From Acinetobacter lwoffii (GTDB taxonomy: Bacteria > Pseudomonadota > Gammaproteobacteria > Pseudomonadales > Moraxellaceae): DNA of 21,535 nt. A model generated the notes under the pieces. That model saw nothing but the letters and a program-made list of their open reading frames with translations, ran no database searches and was not told the DNA's origin. Where the stretch lies: contig NZ_DCLL01000043.1 of the NCBI RefSeq assembly GCF_002321025.1, forward strand, positions 23,156-44,690, written 5' to 3'. This document shows, piece after piece, positions 14,493 to 21,522 of this stretch; position 1 is the first letter of the stretch, and every line of letters begins with the position of its first letter. Position numbers and translations under genes: made by a program.

Positions 14493-17339
14493 ATGAGCGA
14501 TAAGCAAACTCCTGAAAATGCAGTGGACTATAAAGCCACGCTAAACCTCCCAGGTACTGACTTTGCAATGAAAGCAAATTTGGCAGTACGTGAAGCGAAA
14601 TGGTTAGAAGAGTGGTATGCCGACAACATTTATCAGCAGATTCGTGAATCGCGTATTGGCAAGAAAAAATACGTGCTTCATGACGGCCCTCCTTATGCCA
14701 ATGGTCAAATCCATTTGGGTCATGCGGTCAACAAAGTACTCAAAGACATCATTATCAAAAGTCGTGTCATGGATGGTTTTGATGCACCGTATGTACCGGG
14801 CTGGGACTGTCACGGTTTGCCAATCGAACTCAAAGTCGAAGAAAAAGTCGGTAAAGTCGGCGTAAAAGTGGATGCATCTACCTTCCGTAAAGCCTGCCGT
14901 GAATATGCCTACACCCAAGTTGAGCTTCAAAAGAAAGACTTCGTACGTATGGGCGTATTCGGGGATTGGGACAATCCTTACTTAACGATGAACTTCAAAC
15001 AAGAAGCTGACATCGTACGTTCATTGGGTGCAATCGCGAAAGCAGGTCATATCGAGCCAGGTCTGAAACCAGTCAACTGGTGTCTGGACTGTGGTTCATC
15101 ACTCGCTGAAGCTGAAGTTGAATACGAAGATAAAAAATCTGACGCAATTGACGTCGGTTTCACGGTTGTAGACCTTGCTGATTTATCTGCACGTGTCGGC
15201 GTAGAAATCGCTGATCGTACGGATATCGTGATTTGGACAACAACGCCTTGGACCATGCCTGCCAACCAAGCGGTTGCATTACACGCTGAACTTGAATACC
15301 AACTGGTGAAAGCAATTGGTGAAGACAAAGCATCACAAAACTTCATCCTTGCGAAATCATTGGTTGAGTCTGCAACTCAGCGTTATGGCTTTACTGCATT
15401 TGAAGTGCTTGCTGAATTCACAGGTGCAAAACTTGAGAATTTAGTTCTTCAACATCCTTTAATTAGCGACCGCCAAGTGCCAGTGATCTTGGGTGAACAC
15501 GTCACCGATGCGAGCGGTACAGGTGCAGTACATACCGCACCGGGCCACGGTGTAGACGACTATAAAGTTGGTTTACAGTACAACTTAAAAGTAGAAAACC
15601 CAGTCGGCGGTAATGGTGTGTATTTACCGACTTCGCCAATCTTCCCGGGCGAGCACATCTACAAAGCCAATCCAAAAATCATTGCAGCATTGACTGAAGC
15701 GACCAAGCTTTGGGCACACGTGGTGATCAAGCATAGCTACCCGCATTGCTGGCGCCATAAAACCCCGATTATCTTCCGTGCGACCCCACAATGGTTCATC
15801 AGCATGGATGCCAAAGGTCTGCGTCAAAATGCACTGAATGCGATTGAAAACGAGATCAGCTTTGTACCGGACTGGGGTAAAAACCGTATCCAAGCGATGA
15901 TTGAAGGTCGTCCGGATTGGTGTATCTCACGTCAACGTACTTGGGGCGTGCCAATTCCGTTCTTCGTACACAAAGACACCAATGAATTGCACCCACGTAC
16001 GCCTGAACTGATCGAAGAAGTGGCTAAGCTGATCGAACAAGAAGGTATTGATGGTTGGTACAACCGTGATGCCCGTGAGTTCATTGGTGATGATGCTGAA
16101 CAATACAATGCTGTGCGTGACACGCTAGACGTTTGGTTCGACTCAGGTACAACGCATTATGCAGTACTGCGTGAACGTGAAGAATTGACTGATCCTGCTG
16201 ATTTGTACCTTGAAGGTTCAGACCAACACCGTGGTTGGTTCCAATCCTCATTGCTTACCTCGATTGCGATTAATAAACGTGCGCCATACAAAGGCTTGTT
16301 AACGCATGGTTTCGTAGTGGACGAGAAAGGTCGTAAGATGTCGAAGTCGATCGGTAACGTGATCACCCCACAAGACATCATTAAAGATATGGGTGCAGAC
16401 GGCTTACGCTTCTGGATCGCATCTGCGGATTACCGTTATGAAATGACCGCAGGTAAAGAAATCTTTAGCCGTGCGTCTGACGGTTACCGTCGTATCCGTA
16501 ACACGCTTCGTTTCTTACTTGCTAACCTCAATGGTTTCAAACCATCAACAGATGCGCTTCCTGTAGATCAATTAATCGCACTCGATCAATACATCCTGCA
16601 ACGTGCTGCTGAAGTGCAAGAAACCATTAAAAAAGCATATGAAGATATGAACTTCCATATTGTCACCACTGCTTTAACGAATTTCTGTATCAATGACTTA
16701 GGTGGTTTTTACTTAGACATCATCAAAGACCGTCAATACACCACGAAAGCGGATTCGCAAGCACGTCATTCTGCACAAACTGCGTTGTATCACTTGGTAC
16801 AAGCATTCGTGCGTTGGATGTCACCAATCCTGAGCTTTACTGCACAAGAAGCTTGGCCGTTAATTCCTGAGCAATCAGAGAAATACGTGTTCACGGCTGA
16901 ATGGTATGACATTCCTGTGGCTTCAACTGCAAATGTAGTATCTGAAGCTGAATGGCAAACGCTCATTGCTGTGAAATCTGCAGTAAACAAATTCATTGAA
17001 ACTGCACGTACAGCAAAAACTGTCGGTTCTAACTTGTCTGCCAAAGTTGAACTTTGGGCAAATGCTGAATTAAAAGCAGTGCTAGATAAGTTAAGTGATG
17101 AGCTTCGTTTCGTACTGATCACATCACAAGTGATCGTCAATGAGTTTGATGCAGCACAAGGTGAAGCATCTGATCTTGAAGGCTTGAATGTGAAAGTTTC
17201 AGCGGCTGATGGCGAAAAATGTGTACGTTGCTGGCATGTATTACCAGATGTAAATACACATTCTGCACATCCTGGCCTATGCGGTCGTTGTATCATCAAC
17301 CTTCCTACAGGCCAAGGCGAAGAGAGAAAATATGCCTAA
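14493..17339 (+). CDS. ileS: Isoleucyl-tRNA synthetase IleS
   Basis: IleS charges tRNA-Ile with isoleucine and edits misactivated valine. It is a 948-aa class I synthetase of the usual bacterial length. The ATP-binding HIGH signature reads HLGH at 74-77 within PPYANGQIHLGHA, and KMSKS is at 615-619 in DEKGRKMSKSIGN. The editing domain (about 185-395) contains WTTTPWTMPANQA and a GTGAVHTAPGHGVDDY segment. The C-terminal zinc finger has Cys910, Cys913, Cys930 and Cys933 (CVRC...CGRC), typical of the eubacterial form rather than the mupirocin-resistant eukaryote-like one. GGAAG lies about 10 bases upstream of the ATG. Leucine codon choice differs from its neighbours (see findings). The last bases overlap lspA. 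Confidence 0.97.
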   Translation: MSDKQTPENAVDYKATLNLPGTDFAMKANLAVREAKWLEEWYADNIYQQIRESRIGKKKYVLHDGPPYANGQIHLGHAVNKVLKDIIIKSRVMDGFDAPYVPGWDCHGLPIELKVEEKVGKVGVKVDASTFRKACREYAYTQVELQKKDFVRMGVFGDWDNPYLTMNFKQEADIVRSLGAIAKAGHIEPGLKPVNWCLDCGSSLAEAEVEYEDKKSDAIDVGFTVVDLADLSARVGVEIADRTDIVIWTTTPWTMPANQAVALHAELEYQLVKAIGEDKASQNFILAKSLVESATQRYGFTAFEVLAEFTGAKLENLVLQHPLISDRQVPVILGEHVTDASGTGAVHTAPGHGVDDYKVGLQYNLKVENPVGGNGVYLPTSPIFPGEHIYKANPKIIAALTEATKLWAHVVIKHSYPHCWRHKTPIIFRATPQWFISMDAKGLRQNALNAIENEISFVPDWGKNRIQAMIEGRPDWCISRQRTWGVPIPFFVHKDTNELHPRTPELIEEVAKLIEQEGIDGWYNRDAREFIGDDAEQYNAVRDTLDVWFDSGTTHYAVLREREELTDPADLYLEGSDQHRGWFQSSLLTSIAINKRAPYKGLLTHGFVVDEKGRKMSKSIGNVITPQDIIKDMGADGLRFWIASADYRYEMTAGKEIFSRASDGYRRIRNTLRFLLANLNGFKPSTDALPVDQLIALDQYILQRAAEVQETIKKAYEDMNFHIVTTALTNFCINDLGGFYLDIIKDRQYTTKADSQARHSAQTALYHLVQAFVRWMSPILSFTAQEAWPLIPEQSEKYVFTAEWYDIPVASTANVVSEAEWQTLIAVKSAVNKFIETARTAKTVGSNLSAKVELWANAELKAVLDKLSDELRFVLITSQVIVNEFDAAQGEASDLEGLNVKVSAADGEKCVRCWHVLPDVNTHSAHPGLCGRCIINLPTGQGEERKYA

Positions 17340-17871
17340 TACCCACACGAAAAAGGGCTTATTCCAGTTCTATCCACATAATTTATGGTGGGTTGGACTG
17401 GCCATTCTGGCGATCCTTCTGGATCAATGGACTAAATGGATTGCAGTGACAAATCTGAATTATGCAGATCCTGTTCCTGTGCTGCCCTTTTTAAATTGGA
17501 CACTGTTACATAACTATGGTGCTGCCTTTAGTTTTCTGTCCGATGCCGGTGGTTGGCAACGCTATTTCTTTACTTCACTGGCAGGTTTAGTGTCTGTAAT
17601 CTTTGTGTTTTGGCTGATGCGTATGCCAAAAGACATGAAAATTTTACCATTGGCGATTGCCCTGATTCTGGGTGGTGCCATCGGTAATTTAATCGACCGG
17701 GTCAGCCTCGGCTATGTAGTCGATTTTATTCATGTGTATTACCAGAACAGCCACTTCCCTGCGTTCAATATCGCAGATAGTGCTATTACTGTAGGCACTA
17801 TTCTGATGCTGATTGATACCTTTTTCTTAGAAAAACATCGAATTCAACGGGCGCAAGCACAACATGACTGA
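17332..17871 (+). CDS. lspA: Lipoprotein signal peptidase LspA
   Basis: LspA (signal peptidase II) removes signal peptides from prolipoproteins in the inner membrane. The 179-aa protein has four hydrophobic segments (about 18-35, 76-96, 103-121 and 148-166). The conserved blocks are DQWTKWIA (31-38), NYGAAFSFLSDAGGWQ (61-76), GNLIDR (118-123), and VVDFI and FNIADSAI, which supply the catalytic aspartates at 131 and 149. It starts inside ileS with an 8-base overlap and ends 8 bases into fkpB, so the three genes are translationally coupled. The GAGAGA upstream serves as ribosome binding site. Several predicted lipoproteins in this window (the two sulfonate-binding proteins and the sugar dehydrogenase) would be its substrates. 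Confidence 0.95.
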   Translation: MPNTHTKKGLFQFYPHNLWWVGLAILAILLDQWTKWIAVTNLNYADPVPVLPFLNWTLLHNYGAAFSFLSDAGGWQRYFFTSLAGLVSVIFVFWLMRMPKDMKILPLAIALILGGAIGNLIDRVSLGYVVDFIHVYYQNSHFPAFNIADSAITVGTILMLIDTFFLEKHRIQRAQAQHD

Positions 17872-18346
17872 TTTTATTCATCCTAACGAAGAAACCCGGG
17901 TTGCAGACGGTTCTAAAGTCGAGCTGCACTTTTCTGTCGCAATCGAAAATGGCGTGGAAATTGACAATACCCGTAGCCGTGAAGAACCGGTCAGCCTGGT
18001 GATTGGTGATGGCAATTTACTGCCTGGTTTTGAAAAAGCATTGTTTGGTTTACGTGCCGGTGACCGTCGTACGGTGAGCCTGCCGCCAGAAGATGCTTTT
18101 GGTCCATGGAATCCAGAAAACATCCAGAAATTTGATACGGTGAAGTTCGGAGAACGTCCGATCGAAGGTCACATGATCGAGTTTGAAGACAAAGCCAAAG
18201 CCACCCTGTATGGCGTGGTGAGATCGGTGAATGATGACATCACTGAAGTGGACTTTAACCATCCATTGGCAGGCAAAAACATCACCTTTGAAGTGGAAAT
18301 CTTTAAAGTGACACCTGCGGGTCAGCAAGGCATTAAACTGATGTAA
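17864..18346 (+). CDS. fkpB: FKBP-type peptidyl-prolyl isomerase FkpB (SlpA)
   Basis: This is a cytoplasmic prolyl isomerase and chaperone of the SlpA type, 160 aa. The FKBP core strands are split by the insert-in-flap domain. Visible blocks are VELHFSVAIENGVEIDNTR, the turn PVSLVIGDGNLLPGFEKALFGLRAGDRRTVSLPPEDAFG (about residues 42-80), and the closing strand HPLAGKNITFEVEIFKV. It overlaps lspA by 8 bases (ATGACTGA), as in the ileS-lspA-fkpB order of E. coli. There the next gene is ispH. Here a terminator follows at once and ispH is not in the window. Confidence 0.92.
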   Translation: MTDFIHPNEETRVADGSKVELHFSVAIENGVEIDNTRSREEPVSLVIGDGNLLPGFEKALFGLRAGDRRTVSLPPEDAFGPWNPENIQKFDTVKFGERPIEGHMIEFEDKAKATLYGVVRSVNDDITEVDFNHPLAGKNITFEVEIFKVTPAGQQGIKLM

Positions 18347-18371
18347 AACCTCAGCTAATTAACTGATTTTA

Positions 18372-18395
18372 AAAAAGCTCCTTCGGGAGCTTTTT
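18372..18395 (+). terminator. Rho-independent terminator after fkpB
   Basis: A perfect 10-bp stem (18372-18381 with 18386-18395) with a TTCG tetraloop ends in a T run. It closes the ribF-ileS-lspA-fkpB cluster. Confidence 0.93.
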
Positions 18396-18476
18396 ATTTT
18401 CCGGATACAAATCATCTCTAGTCACCTTCCTGAAATCTGATTAATTTGATGATCAGACCCGAAGAAAGGATGAAAC

Positions 18477-19019
18477 ATGAAAATTTATATTGTGGTTGGG
18501 AGTGTTCGTGAGGGACGTACTGCGATTAAAGTGGCGCACTGGGTACTGCAGGAAATTAAAAGTTATGCCTTTAGCACTTTGGAAACTGAAATTGTCGATC
18601 TAAAAGAATGGGATCTTCCGCTGTTTTCTGGTGCTCATCCCCCATTGACCGGGATTTATGATCAGCCCAAACAGCAAGACTGGGCCGACAAGATTGCGCT
18701 TGGCGATGCCTTTATTTTTGTCACGCCTGAATACAATCATGGCTATAGCCCTGCCCTGAAAAATGCCCTGGATTATCTCGGCAAGGAATGGCAAGGCAAA
18801 CCGGCAGCTTATATTGGTTATGGTGCGACCAACGGATCACGTTCGATTGACCAGATTCGTCAAGTCGGCACTCAACTTGGACTGGTAGATACCAATGCCG
18901 TGATCGAAATCCGTGACATCTTTGCACGCAACAAAGATTATTCCTTCCAAGGCAATGAATTTGATAATAAAAACTTAAAAGCTGTAGTGGATAGACTGAT
19001 TCAATATGTCAGTGCTTAA
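18477..19019 (+). CDS. NAD(P)H-dependent FMN reductase / quinone reductase family flavoprotein
   Basis: This 180-aa cytoplasmic flavodoxin-fold reductase has the FMN phosphate loop GSVREGR at residues 8-14 and the family signature PEYNHGYSPALKNALDYL at 84-101. A GATNGSRSIDQIR segment contacts FMN in relatives. The pattern is that of the azoreductase/chromate-quinone reductase group (YieF/ChrR, ArsH-like), not of SsuE. The physiological substrate cannot be fixed. AGGA stands 7 bases before the ATG. It is a single gene after the fkpB terminator. No terminator of its own is seen before the sRNA promoter region that begins 18 bases downstream, so readthrough into the sRNA is possible. Confidence 0.82.
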   Translation: MKIYIVVGSVREGRTAIKVAHWVLQEIKSYAFSTLETEIVDLKEWDLPLFSGAHPPLTGIYDQPKQQDWADKIALGDAFIFVTPEYNHGYSPALKNALDYLGKEWQGKPAAYIGYGATNGSRSIDQIRQVGTQLGLVDTNAVIEIRDIFARNKDYSFQGNEFDNKNLKAVVDRLIQYVSA

Positions 19020-19036
19020 TGACTGGACGACAGCCC

Positions 19037-19104
19037 TGTACGTTTTAGCCTACATGCAGCGCAGAGTTTAGCCGCTATGCAGTCATTTTATGCGAGGCTA
19101 TAGT
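19037..19104 (+). promoter_or_regulatory. Candidate GacA-box promoter of sRNA A
   Basis: An 18-bp dyad TGTACGTTTTAGCCTACA (19037-19054) matches 10 of the 12 fixed positions of the GacA upstream element TGTAAG-N6-CTTACA. After exactly 44 bases comes AGGCTATAGT, with the -10 hexamer TATAGT at 19099-19104. The -35 position (TATGCA, 19076-19081) is poor, as expected for an activator-dependent promoter. The same arrangement recurs at 19851-19918. The consensus was applied by eye. Confidence 0.55.
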
Positions 19105-19110
19105 GAGTAC

Positions 19111-19250
19111 ATAGACAGACAGGAAGTCTGCAAAGCGATACGACAACAATAAAAAGCGCCAATCAACAGGACGTTGACAGATTAGACAGGAGTCAGATCT
19201 GAGAAGCAAATCCAGAAAAGCCTCGACAGGATGTTGAGGCTTTTCTGTTT
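19111..19250 (+). ncRNA. Candidate CsrA/RsmA-sequestering sRNA, copy A (CsrB/RsmZ-like)
   Basis: A non-coding unit of about 140 nt, with the start inferred 7 bases after the -10. It holds four GGA triplets, all within ACAGGA and all placeable in a hairpin loop. CAGAC-AGGAA-GTCTG is at 19116-19130, TCAAC-AGGAC-GTTGA at 19163-19177, a stem-with-internal-loop hairpin presenting AGGA at 19178-19201, and the terminator hairpin presents AGGAT (19228-19232). CsrB-type RNAs bind CsrA through repeated CAGGA(U/A/C)G motifs in loops, and the CsrA-selected RNA consensus contains ACARGGAUGU. No ORF with a ribosome binding site lies inside. Function is inference from this architecture; a second copy lies at 19925. 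Confidence 0.65.
19213..19250 (+). terminator. Terminator of sRNA A with an AGGAT loop
   Basis: A 15-bp stem (19213-19227 with 19233-19247, one G-T pair) carries the loop AGGAT and ends in TTTCTGTTT. The loop plus closing pairs read ACAGGATGT, close to the CsrA-binding consensus. Confidence 0.85.
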
Positions 19251-19287
19251 AAACTTTAGGTTTAACTAGAGTAGTGATCGGAATGCA

Positions 19288-19683
19288 TCAAACATCAACT
19301 TTAAAGCCGAGATCAACATCACAGGCGGCCTGCCCTCCCCGGATCTCCCAATTTTCTAGTGCACTTTCTCTCAGATGAATCAGAATATGATCTGCAGGAA
19401 TGCCGATTTCTCCGAGACTTTTGACCATCTGCTGATACAAATTGCGCTTGGTCTCCAGACTGCGGCCAGCAAAACAGTCAATACTGATCAAGGTAAAATA
19501 TTCAGGCTGAGCTAAATGGCTCATATAATGAAAACGATGCGCTTCATGCACGACCAGACGAATATTACGATCATATTCAGGCAGCTGAAAGGCAGTTTTC
19601 ACACAATGAAATACGCTGTTAAGCAATTGTTCCTCAACTGCTTGAGGATATTGTTGCCGAACTTCAATTTGAATCGTAGGCAT
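19288..19683 (-). CDS. Tautomerase family protein
   Basis: This 131-aa cytoplasmic protein of the 4-oxalocrotonate tautomerase superfamily (Tautomerase_2-like) begins MPTIQIEV, giving the catalytic N-terminal proline once Met is removed. The family's EYDRNIRLVVHEAHRF block follows at 36-51, then CFAGRSLETKRNLYQQMVKSL at 70-90, PADHILIHL, and the signature ENWEIRGGQAA at 110-120. The last corresponds to ENW.(F/I)RGG in relatives. The substrate is unknown; members isomerise enols or dehalogenate small acids. AAGGA precedes the ATG. The gene is read against two sRNA candidates that flank it, and the strong hairpin at 19213-19247 may also stop its transcript. Confidence 0.8.
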   Translation of the reverse strand: MPTIQIEVRQQYPQAVEEQLLNSVFHCVKTAFQLPEYDRNIRLVVHEAHRFHYMSHLAQPEYFTLISIDCFAGRSLETKRNLYQQMVKSLGEIGIPADHILIHLRESALENWEIRGGQAACDVDLGFKVDV

Positions 19684-19850
19684 AGGAGTTTCCTTTTTAT
19701 TATTTTATGGACGTTTTTATTTATATCAGTTGATGCATATCAAAAGAGTTTTCTCTCGCTAACATACAGCAAAATCATCACCGCAGTTTATGATTTGGTC
19801 AGATGATCATTTTGAAACAGTATTTTTAAAATTATCTTTTAAAATTCGGC

Positions 19851-19918
19851 TGTCGGCTTTGACCTACAATCCATGCAGTTAAACTGCCCTATTGCGTTGT
19901 ATCGCTTCAGGCTATATT
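19851..19918 (+). promoter_or_regulatory. Candidate GacA-box promoter of sRNA B
   Basis: The 18-bp dyad TGTCGGCTTTGACCTACA (19851-19868) matches 9 of the 12 fixed GacA-box positions and shares TGT..G.TTT..CCTACA with the box of copy A. Exactly 44 bases separate it from the -10 hexamer TATATT (19913-19918), again preceded by AGGC. The -35 position (TATTGC, 19890-19895) is poor. Confidence 0.5.
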
Positions 19919-19924
19919 CAGATC

Positions 19925-20054
19925 ATACCAAGACAGGAAGTCTTGTAAGAAAAATAAAAAAATTCACGTAGCAGGATGCTGATCGGCATAACAGACATTA
20001 TACCTTTAACAGAATATGAAAAGGCCTTCACAGGATGTAGAGGCCTTTTTCTTT
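19925..20054 (+). ncRNA. Candidate CsrA/RsmA-sequestering sRNA, copy B
   Basis: A non-coding unit of about 130 nt related to the RNA at 19111. Three GGA triplets all fall in hairpin loops: CAAGAC-AGGAA-GTCTTG (19929-19945), TAGC-AGGAT-GCTG (19969-19981, short stem with one G-T pair), and the terminator loop AGGAT (20032-20036). An A-rich linker (19948-19962) separates the first two hairpins, as in copy A. The two RNAs differ clearly between the hairpins, so this is conserved architecture rather than a recent duplication. A 62-codon reading frame from 19976 crosses the unit but lacks a ribosome binding site and runs through the terminator, so I treat it as chance. Confidence 0.6.
20019..20054 (+). 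terminator. Terminator of sRNA B with an AGGAT loop
   Basis: AAAAGGCCT (20019-20027) pairs with AGGCCTTTT (20041-20049), followed by one G-T pair, one mismatch and the AC/GT closing pairs around loop AGGAT. A T-rich tail follows. Loop context ACAGGATGT is identical to that of copy A. Confidence 0.85.
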
Positions 20055-20143
20055 CATGCCAGCATCAGCTTAAAAAGATTTTTATTCAGATGGTCAGCTT
20101 ATTCAATATTTCATATTTAGATAAGCATCCTAAAAGCAGAGGA

Positions 20144-21316
20144 TTAAGGTGCTGTCATTTTTAACAAACCGGCTTGCGGACCATCTTGAATCACCCACAG
20201 TGAACCATCCTGTGCCTGAGCAACCCCACGAATCCGCTCTTTCATATCCAGACGCTGAACTTCTTTCACTGGGGTCTGGTTCGTATCCACAATCACAATC
20301 GCCTTGGAAGACAGACCGGTCGCAATCGCCTTATTTTTCCATTGCGGGAAGACATTAGCCGTATAAAATATTAAATCTGAAGGAGAAATTACCGGAGTCC
20401 AATCCAGTGCCGGGGCTTCAAATTCAGGTCGGGTACTGTGATCAGGAATGGACTTGCCATCATAATGATTGCCATTAGACACTAACGGATAACCATAATT
20501 TTTAGCTTTGACAATCTTGTTCAGTTCATCGCCGCCTTTCGGTCCCATTTCGATCACCCAAAGCTGCCCTTTCGGATCAAAAGCCATGCCTAGAGGATTA
20601 CGATGTCCGAGACTCCAGACCTGCTGGGCAATTTTACCCTGAGTCATAAACGGATTATCGGCAGGGATTGAGCCATCATCATTCAGGCGAATAATTTTAC
20701 CGGCATTAGATTGCATGTCCTGTGCAGGATCAAATTGCTGACGCTCTCCTGAACTGATCCATAACTTACCATCCGACCCGAATATAATCCGATGGGCATA
20801 ATGTCCCTGGCCTGAAAATTTCGGAACTTGCGTCCAGATCCGTTCAATTTGTGTGAGTTGAGGAGTGGCTTGATTTAGGTCCAGTTTGCCACGAATCACC
20901 ACTGCACCATATCCGCCTTGGCCTTGTTCGGCATAGCTCAGATATACCCACCGATTCTTTGCAAAATCTGGATGCAAGGCTACTTCACCTAAGCCACCCT
21001 GGCCTCCATATGCGACTTGAGGTATACCTTTAACTTCAATTTTTTTCTTGGTTTTTGGATCAAAGAGCTGCAATTTTCCTTTGCGCTCAGTAATCAATAG
21101 TCGGCCATCATTTAAAGTAGTAATCGCCCACGGCTCATTAAATTGAGCAACCTGTTCAGTCTTATATTTTTGCAAACTTGAAGAGACTGCATTCGATTTG
21201 GCAGCTGATGTAGATGCGTCTTGAGTACTTCTAGAAGATGGATTCTCTGCATGACAGGCAGTAAATGCTAAAGCACAACAACTGAGTAGAATTTTTATTT
21301 TAAATTGCGACAACAT
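20144..21316 (-). CDS. PQQ-dependent aldose sugar dehydrogenase-like lipoprotein
   Basis: This 390-aa six-bladed beta-propeller of the soluble glucose/sorbosone dehydrogenase family (YliI/Asd-like) oxidises aldoses with PQQ in the periplasm. The start at 21316 was chosen because GGAG lies 6 bases upstream. A further ATG at 21328 would include that site. The protein then begins with a lipoprotein signal, lipobox FTAC (Cys21), and a Ser/Thr-rich linker. Family blocks: EPWAITTLNDGRLLITERKG, GGQGGLGEVALHPDFA, GHYAHRIIFGSDGKLWISSGER with the likely catalytic His, SLGHRNPLGMAFDP, and EMGPKGGDELN. It could supply electrons to the respiratory chain. No pqq genes are in the window. No clear terminator follows the stop. 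Confidence 0.88.
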   Translation of the reverse strand: MLSQFKIKILLSCCALAFTACHAENPSSRSTQDASTSAAKSNAVSSSLQKYKTEQVAQFNEPWAITTLNDGRLLITERKGKLQLFDPKTKKKIEVKGIPQVAYGGQGGLGEVALHPDFAKNRWVYLSYAEQGQGGYGAVVIRGKLDLNQATPQLTQIERIWTQVPKFSGQGHYAHRIIFGSDGKLWISSGERQQFDPAQDMQSNAGKIIRLNDDGSIPADNPFMTQGKIAQQVWSLGHRNPLGMAFDPKGQLWVIEMGPKGGDELNKIVKAKNYGYPLVSNGNHYDGKSIPDHSTRPEFEAPALDWTPVISPSDLIFYTANVFPQWKNKAIATGLSSKAIVIVDTNQTPVKEVQRLDMKERIRGVAQAQDGSLWVIQDGPQAGLLKMTAP

Positions 21317-21477
21317 TATCTTCTCCATACTGATTTATTGTCCAAATTAACATCAAGATACAGAGTTTCTGGTCTAAATTCAGCATAGAAAAGTAAATAG
21401 ATATATTTTAAAAATTATAAATAGAATTTCTCTTAATAAAGAATTAGTGTCTAAGCTTTCGACTAAATCCCGCGCAT

Positions 21478-21513
21478 AAAAAAACACCCCCAACCGTTTG
21501 GTTGGGGGTGTTT
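21478..21513 (-). terminator. Rho-independent terminator of an rRNA operon
   Basis: Read on the minus strand, a perfect 14-bp stem (21513-21500 with 21495-21482) with loop AAAC ends in a run of seven T (21484-21478). Its strength and position right after the 5S end fit an rrn operon terminator. Confidence 0.9.
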
Positions 21514-21522
21514 AGGAATAAT

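Noticed and set aside
18477..19019. SsuE for the sulfonate operon
   Set aside because: The PEYNHGYSPALKNALDYL signature is of the YieF/ChrR-type reductases, and the gene lies in a separate unit about 7 kb away.
19020..20060. C4-type phage antisense RNA or a mobile repeat as the explanation for the paired RNAs
   Set aside because: The units share loops and promoter geometry but little sequence between them. They have no flanking repeats or phage genes, and the loops are GGA-type CsrA sites. I still advise running the C4 model as a control.
19976..20164. 62-codon reading frame across sRNA B and its terminator
   Set aside because: It has no ribosome binding site, passes through a strong terminator hairpin, and its composition does not resemble the neighbouring proteins. 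The region is better explained as non-coding RNA.
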